A stretch of DNA of 64,000 nucleotides from the NCBI GenBank assembly GCA_030028905.1, contig JALDYZ010000008.1:124001-188000 (forward strand), in the 5' to 3' direction. Shown here one piece after another: positions 1 through 9,209 of the stretch. A program made the position numbers and the translations under genes. Within the stretch, counting starts at the first letter, position 1, and the number at the start of each line of letters is the position of its first letter. The notes under the pieces were generated by a model. That model was not told where the DNA came from and made no database searches. It worked only from the letters and a program-made list of their open reading frames with translations. Source of the stretch: Ferirhizobium litorale. GTDB lineage: Bacteria > Pseudomonadota > Alphaproteobacteria > Rhizobiales > Rhizobiaceae.

Positions 1-2281
1 TATCAAGGGCAAGGTCGACGAGCTTGGCCGCGAGGTCATCAAGTCGACGGTCACGCTCCGGCCCCGGTCCGACGAGATCAAGGGTCGGCTGGCCGAGCTT
101 GGCGACCCGCCGAAGGACGGCCAGCCACCGGAAGCACAGATCGTCACCGAGGAGCGCAACCGGCTGATCGCCGAACGTGCGCAGATCAATGCCGTCATCG
201 GCGATGCCGAAAACCTGTCGATCGACATCAGCACCTTCTCGAACGCGATAACCGAGATCCGTCGCCAGTTGTTCACCGACACGTTGCTGAAGCGCACGGA
301 AGTCTCGTTCGACCTGCTGGGAAGCGTGCCGGCCTTCCTCGCCCACGAGGCGATCCAATTCCAGGACACCATCGGTAGTTGGCTGGCGTTTGTTTGGAAA
401 TTCAAGCGGATCCCGCTTGCGGTCACGATCTTCCTGTCGCTTGCGGCTGCGCTGGTGCTATTGGCCGGCAGCTACCGGGTATTCGGTTCCTACACAAGGC
501 GCGATCCGACAGTCACCGATCCACCCTATATCACGCGCCTGGCCGTCGCCTTCTGGTCGACGATCATCCAGACGTCCGCGCTGATCGCCTTCCTCGGCCT
601 CAGCTACTTCTTCATGAGCACGTTCAACGTGCTGCGTCCGGACATTGTCGGCTTCGTGCTGGTGAGCTTTGCGTTCATTGGCCTGGTCTACTTCGTCTGG
701 AAGCTCACTCACGCCGTGCTCGCGCCTTCCGAACCCAACTGGCGGCTGGTACGGATTTCCAACCGCGGGGCGAAATTCCTCGTTGCCAGCGTTGTGGTGA
801 TGGCGTTCGTTAACGGGCTGGACTATCAACTCAGCTCGATCTCAGTGATGCTCGGCTCTGCTGTCGAACTGACGGTGGTAAAGAGCCTTGTCGCCTCGCT
901 GATCATCGGATCGATCCTGATCGTCGTCTCGTTTGCCAAGCCGGTGCTCAACCGCAGCGGCAACCCCGAGGACCCGGGCCGACCCTGGCCGAGGTATATC
1001 TCGATCATGCTGCGCCTCGCCGGGGCGGCGCTCATCGCCGCGTCCCTGATCGGCTACATCGGACTGGCGCGCTTCGCCGCGACACAGATCGTGCTGACCG
1101 GTGCGGTGCTGTCCACGATGTACATCGGCATCCTGTCGGGCAAGGCTGTATCGAGGCAAGACGCCTTCGCCGGCACGGTGCTCGGGCGCTATCTCGAACA
1201 GCGCTACAAACTGGGTTCCGTGGCGCTTGACCAACTCGGCATTGCCGCCGGGCTCGGCATCTACTTCATCGCATTCCTGACCGGCATTCCGCTCATCCTT
1301 CTGTCCTGGGGCTTCCAGCCGAAGGACCTCGAGCAGTGGGCCGTCCGCCTGTTCACCGAGATCACCATCGGCAGCATCTCGATTTCGCTGGTCGGCATCT
1401 TTTCGGGCATCCTGATCTTCGCCATCGGCCTGCTCGCCACGCGCTGGTTCCAGAAGTGGCTCGATGGCAACGTCATGGCGCGTTCGCATGTCGACGGCGG
1501 GGTCCGCAACTCCATCCGCACCGGCATCGGCTATGTCGGCGTCGCGATCGCCGGCCTCATCGCCGTTTCGGCGGCGGGCATCAACCTGTCGAGCCTCGCC
1601 CTCGTTGCCGGTGCCCTCTCGCTCGGTATCGGTTTCGGCCTGCAGAACATCGTCTCGAACTTCGTCTCCGGGCTCATCCTGCTGGTCGAGCGGCCATTCA
1701 AGGTCGGGGACTGGGTCGTCACCGGCACCACGGAGGGCCTGGTGAAGCGCATATCTGTGCGCGCAACGGAGATCGAGACCTTCCGACGCCAGACGATCAT
1801 CGTTCCGAACTCCGAACTGATCAATGCATCGGTCGGCAACTGGACGCATCGCAACCGTCTCGGTCGCCAGGAGATCCAGGTCTCGGCAGCTTATGAATCC
1901 GACCCGCGCGAGGTCATCGCCATCCTGCAGGAGGTTCTCGCCGCCAACAGCGCGGTGCTGCGCAATCCCGAGCCCATCATCGAGTTCCTGCGCTTCGGAG
2001 AATCGTCGCTCGACTTCGAGATGCGTTTCTTCCTTGCCGACCTCTATCAGGGCACGGAGGTTCGAACGGCCATCCGCATCGACATTTTCGAGAGGTTCAG
2101 GGAAGCGGGCATCGAGATGCCGTTCCCGCAGCGCAACCTCACCGTCCGCTTCGAGGACGACAATGCCACCACGAGCAGCGGGAAGCTCAGCGAAGCCTTG
2201 CGGATGGCTTCAAGCGGGTCAAAACCGAAGCCTGCCGAAAAGCTACGCCCGGTGGACGAAGCCGGCATGATCAAGTCCTGA
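1..2281 (+). CDS. MscS-family mechanosensitive channel with DUF3772-like N-terminus (5' end outside window)
   Basis: The frame is open from base 2 and runs without a stop to TGA at 2279-2281, giving 759 visible residues; the true start lies upstream. The first ~90 residues are soluble and charged, like the periplasmic DUF3772 region of large MscS proteins. About ten hydrophobic segments follow. The MscS core is near residues 525-575 (nt 1580-1720), with the Gly/Ala-rich pore helix ending in GFGLQNIVSNF and then the beta-domain start RPFKVGDWV. Function by family: inner-membrane tension-gated release of solutes in hypo-osmotic shock. The TTG at 269 is an internal Leu codon, not the start. The Pro/Lys-rich C-terminal tail is probably disordered. 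Confidence 0.9.
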   Translation, partial: IKGKVDELGREVIKSTVTLRPRSDEIKGRLAELGDPPKDGQPPEAQIVTEERNRLIAERAQINAVIGDAENLSIDISTFSNAITEIRRQLFTDTLLKRTEVSFDLLGSVPAFLAHEAIQFQDTIGSWLAFVWKFKRIPLAVTIFLSLAAALVLLAGSYRVFGSYTRRDPTVTDPPYITRLAVAFWSTIIQTSALIAFLGLSYFFMSTFNVLRPDIVGFVLVSFAFIGLVYFVWKLTHAVLAPSEPNWRLVRISNRGAKFLVASVVVMAFVNGLDYQLSSISVMLGSAVELTVVKSLVASLIIGSILIVVSFAKPVLNRSGNPEDPGRPWPRYISIMLRLAGAALIAASLIGYIGLARFAATQIVLTGAVLSTMYIGILSGKAVSRQDAFAGTVLGRYLEQRYKLGSVALDQLGIAAGLGIYFIAFLTGIPLILLSWGFQPKDLEQWAVRLFTEITIGSISISLVGIFSGILIFAIGLLATRWFQKWLDGNVMARSHVDGGVRNSIRTGIGYVGVAIAGLIAVSAAGINLSSLALVAGALSLGIGFGLQNIVSNFVSGLILLVERPFKVGDWVVTGTTEGLVKRISVRATEIETFRRQTIIVPNSELINASVGNWTHRNRLGRQEIQVSAAYESDPREVIAILQEVLAANSAVLRNPEPIIEFLRFGESSLDFEMRFFLADLYQGTEVRTAIRIDIFERFREAGIEMPFPQRNLTVRFEDDNATTSSGKLSEALRMASSGSKPKPAEKLRPVDEAGMIKS

Positions 2282-2385
2282 ATGTGGCATTCATGAGATG
2301 TTCATGGGATCGCCGCTAGAACATCGTTGAAATCCATGGTGATAAAGGCCATGGTTCAATGGGCTCTTGGGGGTGTCGCATTATC

Positions 2386-2649
2386 ATGGAACGTCTCTTC
2401 TACGCATTTCTGATGGCTTCTGCTTTCGCAACGACTGCAACCGCCGCTTCGGTTACGAACACGGACAGCCAAACCGTCGTGCTAGTCGTGGTCGAGGACG
2501 GGAAGCGCGTAGAGATCGAACTGCAACCCGGCGACCAGCAGACCATCTGCGCGTCCGGCTGTTTCGTGACACTTCCCGATGGTGACCGCATCGGTCTCGA
2601 GGGTGGCGAGAACGTTGAGATCGTCAACGGTTCGGCGGTGGTGAAATAG
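2386..2649 (+). CDS. small exported protein of unknown function
   Basis: An 87-residue protein from ATG 2386. It starts with a typical Sec signal peptide (Met-Glu-Arg, a hydrophobic stretch, then an ATAA cleavage-like site near residue 21). The mature part is rich in Val, Gly, Asp and Glu, has two Cys close together (IC-ASGC) that could form a disulfide, and looks all-beta. An upstream in-frame ATG at 2359 would put charged residues before the signal peptide, so 2386 is preferred; the ribosome binding site is weak for both. I do not recognise the family. It lies between an MscS channel and a receiver protein and is probably monocistronic. Confidence 0.6.
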   Translation: MERLFYAFLMASAFATTATAASVTNTDSQTVVLVVVEDGKRVEIELQPGDQQTICASGCFVTLPDGDRIGLEGGENVEIVNGSAVVK

Positions 2650-2754
2650 GCTGCCATGGCGGCTGCGGATCGGTTGCAAGCAAGCAATCCGATTAATCTT
2701 TCCGAAAATGCTTTCGCCTAGAAAGATCTGCGTAATCAAAAGTGTAGGCAGATC

Positions 2755-3591
2755 ATGAATTTTCTCGGCATTTCCGGAATGCTCTATACCGGTGAAACTC
2801 TCGGCCATCCCCGCATCATTGTCGCCGAAGATTCCAACGTCTTCACCTCCATGATCGGGGCGCGGATGAAGGAACTTTTCAACATCGACGTCGAAATCTG
2901 CCGCAGCTTCGAGGAGTTGCAGGTCGCCTATGACAAGTCGAGCGAGCCGATCACGCTGGCGATCTCGAACATCAACCTGCCCGGCGCGGAAAAGGGCGAG
3001 GCGCTCGAATATCTCATCGACCTCAGCGTGCCCACCATCGTCTTCACCGGAACCTTCCACGAAGGCGTGCGTGATCAATTGCTGTCGAAAGAGATCGTCG
3101 ACTACATCATCAAGGACAATATCTACGCCGTCGATCTCCTGGCCGAATCCGTCTGCCGGTTCCTGACGAACCACCGTCATCACGTGCTGATCGTCGATGA
3201 CAGCGGTACTGCCCGGGCACTGCTTTCAAGCCGCCTGAAGCGCTACAATTTCCGTGTCAGCACCGCCGAAAACGGCGCCAAGGCGCTGGAAATCCTCAAG
3301 GCGAACCGAGACATTGGCTTGATGATCACCGACTACAACATGCCCGACATCGACGGGTTCGAACTGACTCGCCGCATCCGCGCCGCCCATATCGGTTCGC
3401 ACGAACTGCGCATCATCGGCGTGTCGTCCTCGACCGACCGGTTGCTCTCGGCACGGTTCTTGAAGGCAGGCGGCAACGATTTCATGCTGCGTCCCTTCAT
3501 CGACGAGGAGTTCTACTGCCGCGTCAACCAGAACCTCGACACGCTGGTGCAGATCAAGTCGGCACAGCGCACGCGCGCCGCCGCTGCCTGA
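2755..3591 (+). CDS. double receiver-domain response regulator without output domain
   Basis: 278 residues forming two CheY-like receiver domains (about 18-137 and 142-262) and a short Ala-rich tail, with no DNA-binding, GGDEF or kinase domain. The first receiver keeps the acidic pair E25/D26, but the phospho-acceptor position is Asn72 (motif SNINLPG), so it should not be phosphorylated in the usual way. The second has D148/D149 and acceptor D193 (TDYNMPDIDG), yet the conserved Lys is Arg246 (LRPF). The protein probably acts by protein contact, as a CheY-like or phosphorelay element. No histidine kinase is next to it. The start is ATG 2755, and a hairpin terminator follows. Confidence 0.85.
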   Translation: MNFLGISGMLYTGETLGHPRIIVAEDSNVFTSMIGARMKELFNIDVEICRSFEELQVAYDKSSEPITLAISNINLPGAEKGEALEYLIDLSVPTIVFTGTFHEGVRDQLLSKEIVDYIIKDNIYAVDLLAESVCRFLTNHRHHVLIVDDSGTARALLSSRLKRYNFRVSTAENGAKALEILKANRDIGLMITDYNMPDIDGFELTRRIRAAHIGSHELRIIGVSSSTDRLLSARFLKAGGNDFMLRPFIDEEFYCRVNQNLDTLVQIKSAQRTRAAAA

Positions 3592-3612
3592 AACCATACG
3601 CCGGCCCAAGAA

Positions 3613-3644
3613 AAAGCCGCGATGCACGCCTGCGTCGCGGCTTT
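3613..3644 (+). terminator. intrinsic terminator between convergent genes
   Basis: A perfect 10-bp stem (AAAGCCGCGA with TCGCGGCTTT) around a 12-nt loop, with A- and T-rich edges. It lies between the receiver gene (+) and the GlxA-type regulator (-), so it can serve both strands. Confidence 0.8.
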
Positions 3645-3668
3645 GGCATTTCGTTCTCAGGCGCTCTG

Positions 3669-4688
3669 TCAGGCTATGGCTGCTGCCCGCATGGTCGAGA
3701 TCGTCACCTTGCGCTCGGCGCGCTCCTGCTGCGGCGAGCGGTTGTAGAGTTCGCGATAACACTTGGAGAAGTGCGACGCCGATACGAAGCCACAGGCGAC
3801 CGCCACCTCGACCACCGGCATGGACGACTGCACAAGCAGGTGGCGGGCACGATCGAGGCGGATCTCGAGATAGTAGCGCGCCGGCGAGCGGCCCATTTCC
3901 TGGCGGAACAGGCGCTCGATCTGGCGGCGCGACAGCCCGGCGCTATCGGCGATCTCGAGCAGCGACAGCGGCTCGGAAAGATTGCCTTCCATCAGTTCGA
4001 TGATCGAGAGCACCTTGGCGTTCTGGACACCGAGACGCGCGCGAAGCGGCAGGCGCTGGCGGTCGTTGGCGCTGCGCACCCGGTCGGTCAGGGCCTGCTC
4101 GCAGATGCGGTTGACGAGGTTCTCGCCAAAATCCTGGCCGATCAGGTTGAGCATCATGTCGAGGGAGGCGGTGCCGCCGGCGCAGGTGTAGATGTTGCTG
4201 TCGATCTCATAGAGATCGGCATAGACCTCGGCCTGCGGGAAGGCCTCGGCAAAGCCCGGCAGGTTTTCCCAGTGGATGGCGCAGCGCTTGCCGTTCAGCA
4301 GTCCTGCCTGGGCAAGAATATGGGCGCCGGTGCACAGGCTGCCGACCGCCACGCCGCGATTGTAGACTTCCCGCAGCCAGGCATTGACCGATTTGTTGCT
4401 GAACTCCTCGACATAGACGCCGGAACAGACCAGCACCATGTTGGGACGGTTCTCCCCGCCAAGATAGCGCCGCTCGTCGGCCAGAGACGTGTTTACCTCG
4501 ATGCCGATGCCGCTCGACGAATTGACCTTCTGACCGTCCACCGACGCCAGCCGCCATTCGTAGGCGTTGTAGCCGAGCATGCGGTTGGCGATCCGCAGCG
4601 TTTCGATCGCCGCCGAAAACGGCAGCATGGAGAAATGCGGAACGAGGAAGAATACAAGGGAACGTTTCTTGGCCGGCGCTTTGCTCAT
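3669..4688 (-). CDS. GlxA-family AraC-type regulator, GbdR/CdhR-like
   Basis: 339 residues from ATG 4686-4688; the upstream in-frame extension is not protein-like. Residues ~10-190 are a DJ-1/PfpI-like (class I amidotransferase-like) sensor with the elbow Cys119 in GSLCTGAH. Residues ~235-325 are a two-helix-turn-helix AraC DNA-binding domain (LLEIADSAGLSRRQIERLF, then VACGFVSASHFSKCY). This architecture is that of GbdR and CdhR, which sense glycine betaine/dimethylglycine or carnitine in pseudomonads. Position at the edge of a betaine methyltransfer locus supports a similar ligand here, by inference. The sensor domain is not expected to be catalytic. Confidence 0.85.
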   Translation of the reverse strand: MSKAPAKKRSLVFFLVPHFSMLPFSAAIETLRIANRMLGYNAYEWRLASVDGQKVNSSSGIGIEVNTSLADERRYLGGENRPNMVLVCSGVYVEEFSNKSVNAWLREVYNRGVAVGSLCTGAHILAQAGLLNGKRCAIHWENLPGFAEAFPQAEVYADLYEIDSNIYTCAGGTASLDMMLNLIGQDFGENLVNRICEQALTDRVRSANDRQRLPLRARLGVQNAKVLSIIELMEGNLSEPLSLLEIADSAGLSRRQIERLFRQEMGRSPARYYLEIRLDRARHLLVQSSMPVVEVAVACGFVSASHFSKCYRELYNRSPQQERAERKVTISTMRAAAIA

Positions 4689-4919
4689 GTGGCAGTACCC
4701 ATGCTTGAGTAGGATGCGGGATCCTCTCTTGGAATTCGCGGGTCGGATAGCCCTAATGCGACATTCGCACGGATGATTGCGCCAAGGAAGTGGGATTCTA
4801 CGACGGCTTATATTTTTTGCGACATCCGTTTCGATGTGTCGGGACGGTGAGCCCGCTGCTTCGTGCCGCCGGAGCAAGTAACTGAAAGATAAAGACTATC
4901 TCACAGGGGTGCAAGCGGA

Positions 4920-4959
4920 CGGGACAGTGGTCGCGCTAGGCGCTTGGACCACTGTCCCG
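4920..4959. terminator. strong inverted repeat after the first DUF1127 gene
   Basis: A 13-bp perfect inverted repeat (CGGGACAGTGGTC / GACCACTGTCCCG) with a 14-nt loop, 16 bp past the stop of the minus-strand DUF1127 gene. It has no long T run, so it may be a weak terminator, an RNA-stabilising hairpin, or an operator for the regulator whose start is about 230 bp away. Confidence 0.5.
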
Positions 4960-4975
4960 ATGTTTGTGTCGCAAA

Positions 4976-5197
4976 TCATTGCTTTTGCTTGACGATGTCG
5001 TCATTGCCGGACGTCCGCCAGCCGATGTCTTTGCGGACGTCGAAGGGGAGGGCTTCGATCGCCCGCTCGGTCTGCCAGCGGCGCCACTGCGCAAGGATGT
5101 GCGAGGCTAGCCGTTCGACGGGCCGAAACGCGTGGATGGCGGAGGGCAGGGACCAGGTGGACGTGCTGCCCGTATGGTGGACGCTGAAAGTAGCCAT
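4976..5197 (-). CDS. DUF1127 small protein
   Basis: 73 residues with a good ribosome binding site (AGAGGAAA) upstream of ATG 5195-5197. The central ~45 residues match the DUF1127 (YjiS-like) pattern: a Trp/Arg-rich helix (AQWRRWQTERAIEALP) followed by VRKDIGW. Members are short basic proteins, very common in alphaproteobacteria; some are reported to bind RNA or act in stress and phosphate responses. The N-terminal extension is poorly conserved in type. No partner can be assigned from sequence. It is transcribed toward the GlxA regulator's promoter and followed by a strong hairpin. Confidence 0.75.
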   Translation of the reverse strand: MATFSVHHTGSTSTWSLPSAIHAFRPVERLASHILAQWRRWQTERAIEALPFDVRKDIGWRTSGNDDIVKQKQ

Positions 5198-5299
5198 TTC
5201 GGTTTCCTCTTGCCTGTCTGGGGGTGGGAGTCACCCGACCCGGTTAAATCCTGCTCCTGATCATTCCATCACTCAAGAGAATAGATTTGATGTAATTAA

Positions 5300-5524
5300 T
5301 CACTTTTGTAGATGTATTGTGATGATCACGCCAATACCCGCGCTGCCGAGATAGCCAGGGCCCGAGGCACCGTCCTGTCCATAGCCGAGGTCGTCCCGAA
5401 GCTCTGGCGGCAACCGTGCGATCTCGCTCGCAGCCGACCGGCGAGCCCGAGCAACGCTGTGGGGCATTCCGCAAAACGGATTGCGGATGCGATCAATCAG
5501 AGTCTGAAGGCGATAGGGCGACAT
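5300..5524 (-). CDS. DUF1127-like small protein
   Basis: 74 residues from ATG 5522-5524, chosen because GGAGAAAAGC sits directly upstream. It has an Arg/Ala-rich helix followed by IARLPPELRDDLGY, the C-terminal half of the DUF1127 pattern, and a Gly-rich end. It is divergent from the LysR gene at 5644 across a 119-bp AT-rich spacer, an arrangement typical of a LysR regulator and its target. That makes it the best candidate target of that regulator, by inference only. Confidence 0.65.
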   Translation of the reverse strand: MSPYRLQTLIDRIRNPFCGMPHSVARARRSAASEIARLPPELRDDLGYGQDGASGPGYLGSAGIGVIITIHLQK

Positions 5525-5643
5525 GCTTTTCTCCTTCCTTTTTGGCTTGATCAACTTCCATGTCGTGAGTATCCGTCTCGTTTGACATTCAATCAAACGA
5601 AATGATATCGTCTTTAAATTCAAAATAACTGAAGGCAATTGCC

Positions 5644-6537
5644 ATGACAGTCACCTTCCGCCAGCCATTGCCATTGCTTGACAACGATGTCCTGAGGACT
5701 TTCGTCGCCATTGCCGAGACCGGGAACTTCTCGACCGCCGCCGAAGCGGTGTTCCGGACGCCGTCGGCCGTCTCCATGCAGATCAAGAAGCTCGAGGAAC
5801 AGCTCAATACGGTGCTCTTCCTGCGCGACGCCCGATCGGTGACCCTGACCCAGGGCGGCGAGATGCTGCTTTCCTACGCCCGGCGGATGCTGGCTCTCTC
5901 CAATGAGGCCGTCTCCCGCTTCATCATTCCTGAACTGAGCGGCGTCGTTCGCCTCGGCGCACCGGAGGACATCGGCGAAAGACTGCTTCCGAGCATCCTG
6001 AAGAGCTTTGCCGAGGTATGCCCGGGCATCATGGTCGACGTCACGATTGACATGAGCCTCGGCTTGCGCCGGCGGATGGAAGAGCAACGGCTCGACCTCG
6101 CCCTCATCAACTGCGCCACCAAGCCGCTTCCCACCGAGGGTGAAGTGGTCTTCCACGAGAGGCTCGTCTGGGCGGGCGCCAAGTGCGGAACCGCGCATCT
6201 CAAAGATCCGCTGCCGATCTCGATCTGGGAAGACGGCTGCATCTGGCGCAGCGAGGCGCTGGCCCAACTCGAACGGAACCGGCGCACCTATCGCGTTGCC
6301 TATCTCAGCGGCCACACCATGGCGCAGCGCGCCGCGGTCGTTTCCGACCTGGCAATCGCACCGCTGCCCCGTTCCTTCGTCTCCGAGGATATGCGCATTC
6401 TCGGCGAACGGGATGGCCTGCCGGAACTCGGCGGTTTCGACATCATGCTGCTGACGCCGCAGAAGGTGACAGAACCGGTCGCCGCCGTTGCCGACTGCAT
6501 TCGCCACGCGTTCAGCGAAATGGCCCTGGCGGCGTAG
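5644..6537 (+). CDS. LysR-family transcriptional regulator
   Basis: 297 residues, the normal LysR length. The winged helix-turn-helix is at ~11-70 (LRTFVAIAETGNFSTAAEAV, then SAVSMQIKKLEEQL) and the substrate-binding domain spans ~95-290. The N-terminus LPLLDNDVLRTFVAI resembles the LrhA/HexA-like branch. The effector cannot be told from sequence. It is divergent from a DUF1127 gene and convergent with the corrinoid-activator gene, with a clear terminator between. It may regulate the methyltransfer locus or only the DUF1127 gene. Confidence 0.85.
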   Translation: MTVTFRQPLPLLDNDVLRTFVAIAETGNFSTAAEAVFRTPSAVSMQIKKLEEQLNTVLFLRDARSVTLTQGGEMLLSYARRMLALSNEAVSRFIIPELSGVVRLGAPEDIGERLLPSILKSFAEVCPGIMVDVTIDMSLGLRRRMEEQRLDLALINCATKPLPTEGEVVFHERLVWAGAKCGTAHLKDPLPISIWEDGCIWRSEALAQLERNRRTYRVAYLSGHTMAQRAAVVSDLAIAPLPRSFVSEDMRILGERDGLPELGGFDIMLLTPQKVTEPVAAVADCIRHAFSEMALAA

Positions 6538-6559
6538 AACCAGGCTGGAGGAGAATTGC

Positions 6560-6595
6560 AAAGGCCGCGCCTCGGTTTCAAGGCGCGGCCTTTTG
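6560..6595 (+). terminator. intrinsic terminator after LysR gene
   Basis: A 12-bp stem AAGGCCGCGCCT / AGGCGCGGCCTT with an 8-nt loop and TTTT on the + strand. It separates the LysR gene from the convergent activator gene. Confidence 0.85.
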
Positions 6596-6606
6596 CTATT
6601 GGGGCG

Positions 6607-8685
6607 CTATTCCCGGCTGCGGCGACGCCGCCGACCGCCGCCTTCCCCGCCGCCGTCGTCCGTCGGAACCTTGCGCGCCGGCAGCGTCACCACGGTCGAA
6701 AGACAAGGGAAGGCATCCACCTTATTCGGCAGCGCCATGGCGTGGACGAAGAATTCCTGGAATTTTGGCTCCAGCGCCGTCTCGATCTTTTCGATCCGGT
6801 TGACAGCCCGTTCGATCTCGCGGCGGCTGTCGCGGTTGAGCAGGGCCATCAGCGCGCCGGTGCCGGCGGCGTTGCCGACCGCCTTGACTTCGGCAAGGTC
6901 GCAATCGGGGATCAGGCCCAGCACCATGGCGTACTTCGGATCGATGAACGAACCGAAGGCGCCGGCGAAGCGGATCATGTCGACGTGTTCCACGCCCTGC
7001 TTTTCCATCAGCAGCTTGATGCCGGCATAGAGGGCCGCCTTGGCGAGTTGTATGGCGCGTACGTCGTTCTGCGTGACGGTGATGCGCTGCTCGCCGTCGC
7101 GAAGCAGGTAGGAGAAGGTGCGGCCGTTGGCGATGATGCGCGGACTGCGTTCGGCAAGCGATCCGTCGACGACGCCATCTTCCGATATGATGCCTGCGAG
7201 ATACATCTCGGCAACGACCTCGATGATCGCCGAGCCGCAGATGCCGGTGACGCCGATCTTGCTGGCGGCCTCCTCGAAGCCTTCCTCGTCGGACCACATA
7301 TCGACGCCGATGACGCGATACTTCGGCTCGAACGTGACCGGATCGATGCGGACGCGCTCGATGGCGCCGGGGGCCGCGCGCTGGCCGGACGAAATCTCCG
7401 CGCCTTCGAAGGCGGGCCCGGTGGGCGACGATGCGGCGACGACGCGGTCGCGGTTGCCAAGCACGATTTCGGCATTGGTGCCGACATCGACGAGCAGCAT
7501 CATCCTGTCCTGGCGGTAGGGGCCTTCCGCCAGCGTGGCGCCTGCCGCGTCGGCGCCGACGTGGCCAGCGATGCAGGGCAGCATGTAGACGCGGGCGCCG
7601 TGGTTGATCGCGAGATCGATCTCGCGCGACCAGGTATGAACCTCTCCGGAGACGGCGAGCGCGAAGGGGGCCTGGCCGAGTTCGGTCGGATCGATGCCGA
7701 GGAACAGGTGGTGCATGATGGGGTTGGCGACGAAGACCGCGTCGAGGATGTCGTTCGGGTTGACGCCCGCTTCGGCGCAGACCCTTGCCGTCAGGTCGTT
7801 GATCGCCTGGCGCACCGCCTTGGTCATCGCTTCGCGGCCGTCCGGGTTCATCATCACGTAGGAGACGCGGCTCATCAGATCCTCGCCGAAGCGGATCTGC
7901 GGGTTCGAGGTGCCAGAGGAGGCGACGATGCGGCCGGAAAGCAGCGACACCAGATGCATGGCGATGGTCGTCGAGCCGATATCGCAGGCAATGCCGTAGG
8001 CCTCGTTGTGCAGGCCGGGCCATAGCGCGATCAGGTTCGGCCGCGAGCCCTCGAGGTCGCGGTGGATGGCGGCAGTGACGCCCCAGTTGCCCTTGCGCAG
8101 TGTTTTCTGCACGTCGGGCAACAGATGCTGGGAGACGAGGATGTTCTGCCAGCCCCAGTCCTTTTCCAGCATCAGCTTCAGCCGGTCGAGATCCCCGAGC
8201 GGCTTGTGCATGTCGGGCTCGTCCACCTCGACGTAGCAGAGCTGGATTGCGGGATTGCGCTCGATAACGCGATCGGTTGCTGCCTTGCGGATCACCTGGG
8301 CATTGACGACGGTATCCTGCGGAACGTCGACGACGAGGTCGCCGAGGATCTGGGCGGAACAGGAGAGCCGGCGACCTTCCGGGATCTTGCGCACTTCGGC
8401 GTAGCGTTCTTCCTTCGGCCCGACGGGAGAGATGTGATCGTAGGACGAGATAATCTTGTGCTTGGCGAAACTGCCTTCCTGCACTTCGATCTGGCAGCGT
8501 CCGCAGGTGGCGCGTCCGCCGCAGACGCTTTCGACATAGACACCGAGCTTTCGTGCCGCATCGAGCACCGAGGTCCCCACCGGAAAACGACCGCGCTTGC
8601 CGGACGGCATGAACAGGACCAGGGGATCTTTCTGCGAAGCTTCGCTCATGGCGCTGTGGTTTTCTGACGTGCCGTCGATACGCAT
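6607..8685 (-). CDS. corrinoid protein reductive activator: 2Fe-2S ferredoxin plus ASKHA ATPase (RamA/RACo-like)
   Basis: 692 residues. An N-terminal plant-type ferredoxin domain has Cys55, Cys61, Cys64 and Cys109 in the 2Fe-2S spacing (C-x5-C-x2-C...C). The large C-terminal part is the DUF4445/ASKHA ATPase fold, with the phosphate loop DIGSTT near 233-238. The domain order matches RACo, which uses ATP to reduce cob(II)alamin on a corrinoid protein back to cob(I)alamin. The last ~17 residues are a GGG-RRRRR tail absent from the core family. The start at 8685 is preferred because GGAAAGA lies ~10 nt upstream; ATG 8649 lacks a site. It is likely transcribed with, or just after, the methyl-THF methyltransferase operon upstream. 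Confidence 0.9.
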   Translation of the reverse strand: MRIDGTSENHSAMSEASQKDPLVLFMPSGKRGRFPVGTSVLDAARKLGVYVESVCGGRATCGRCQIEVQEGSFAKHKIISSYDHISPVGPKEERYAEVRKIPEGRRLSCSAQILGDLVVDVPQDTVVNAQVIRKAATDRVIERNPAIQLCYVEVDEPDMHKPLGDLDRLKLMLEKDWGWQNILVSQHLLPDVQKTLRKGNWGVTAAIHRDLEGSRPNLIALWPGLHNEAYGIACDIGSTTIAMHLVSLLSGRIVASSGTSNPQIRFGEDLMSRVSYVMMNPDGREAMTKAVRQAINDLTARVCAEAGVNPNDILDAVFVANPIMHHLFLGIDPTELGQAPFALAVSGEVHTWSREIDLAINHGARVYMLPCIAGHVGADAAGATLAEGPYRQDRMMLLVDVGTNAEIVLGNRDRVVAASSPTGPAFEGAEISSGQRAAPGAIERVRIDPVTFEPKYRVIGVDMWSDEEGFEEAASKIGVTGICGSAIIEVVAEMYLAGIISEDGVVDGSLAERSPRIIANGRTFSYLLRDGEQRITVTQNDVRAIQLAKAALYAGIKLLMEKQGVEHVDMIRFAGAFGSFIDPKYAMVLGLIPDCDLAEVKAVGNAAGTGALMALLNRDSRREIERAVNRIEKIETALEPKFQEFFVHAMALPNKVDAFPCLSTVVTLPARKVPTDDGGGEGGGRRRRRSRE

Positions 8686-8851
8686 GCTGTTCGATCTTTC
8701 CTGGCGGCTGCCGCGATCTCCGGGATCGCGGCGTGGCTAAATATTGCTACACTGCACCGGAAAATCGCCTGATAGTTGTCAAATTCCGACATGGAAAGAT
8801 CTGTCAGCATTATTATCCGTGACGATGGTCGTCTGCCGACGCCGCACCAGT

Positions 8852-9208
8852 TCAGGACTTGTCGCGCGACAATCGCCGGGCATTGCTGCGCACGCGCTTG
8901 CCGTAGGGTTTCAAGGCCTCGGAGAGGATTTTCTGTTGGGATTTCTTCGATCTGGCGGCCGTGGCGCCGCTGGTGGCGGCGCGGGTAGCCGCATGGAACA
9001 CTTCCTTGGACAAGGCGACGTTGACGGCCACTGCGCTTTCCGCGGCGGCCGCCATCTTTTCCGTCACCATCCGGTTCATCTCGGTGAGGACCTTGGTGTT
9101 GCCCGTCAGGGCAGCCATCTGCATCTGCTGCATCCGGATGGCGATCACGAACGGGGCCTCGAACCACAGCGAGACCGCATCCTTCGAAATTCGACGGGCA
9201 GGTGTCAT
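8852..9208 (-). CDS. phasin-like helical small protein in the methyltransfer operon
   Basis: 118 residues from ATG 9206-9208, one base after the stop of the methyltransferase gene, with AAGGGAG upstream. It is almost wholly alpha-helical, Met/Ala/Thr-rich in the middle (QQMQMAALTGNTKVLTEMNRMVTEKMAAAAES) and ends in a strongly basic stretch (KPYGKRVRSNARRLSRDKS). The helix pattern recalls phasins, which coat granules or act as scaffolds, but family membership is not certain. Tight coupling to the MTR gene argues for a role in the methyltransfer system, perhaps scaffolding or chaperoning (inference). Confidence 0.7.
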   Translation of the reverse strand: MTPARRISKDAVSLWFEAPFVIAIRMQQMQMAALTGNTKVLTEMNRMVTEKMAAAAESAVAVNVALSKEVFHAATRAATSGATAARSKKSQQKILSEALKPYGKRVRSNARRLSRDKS

Positions 9209-9209
9209 G

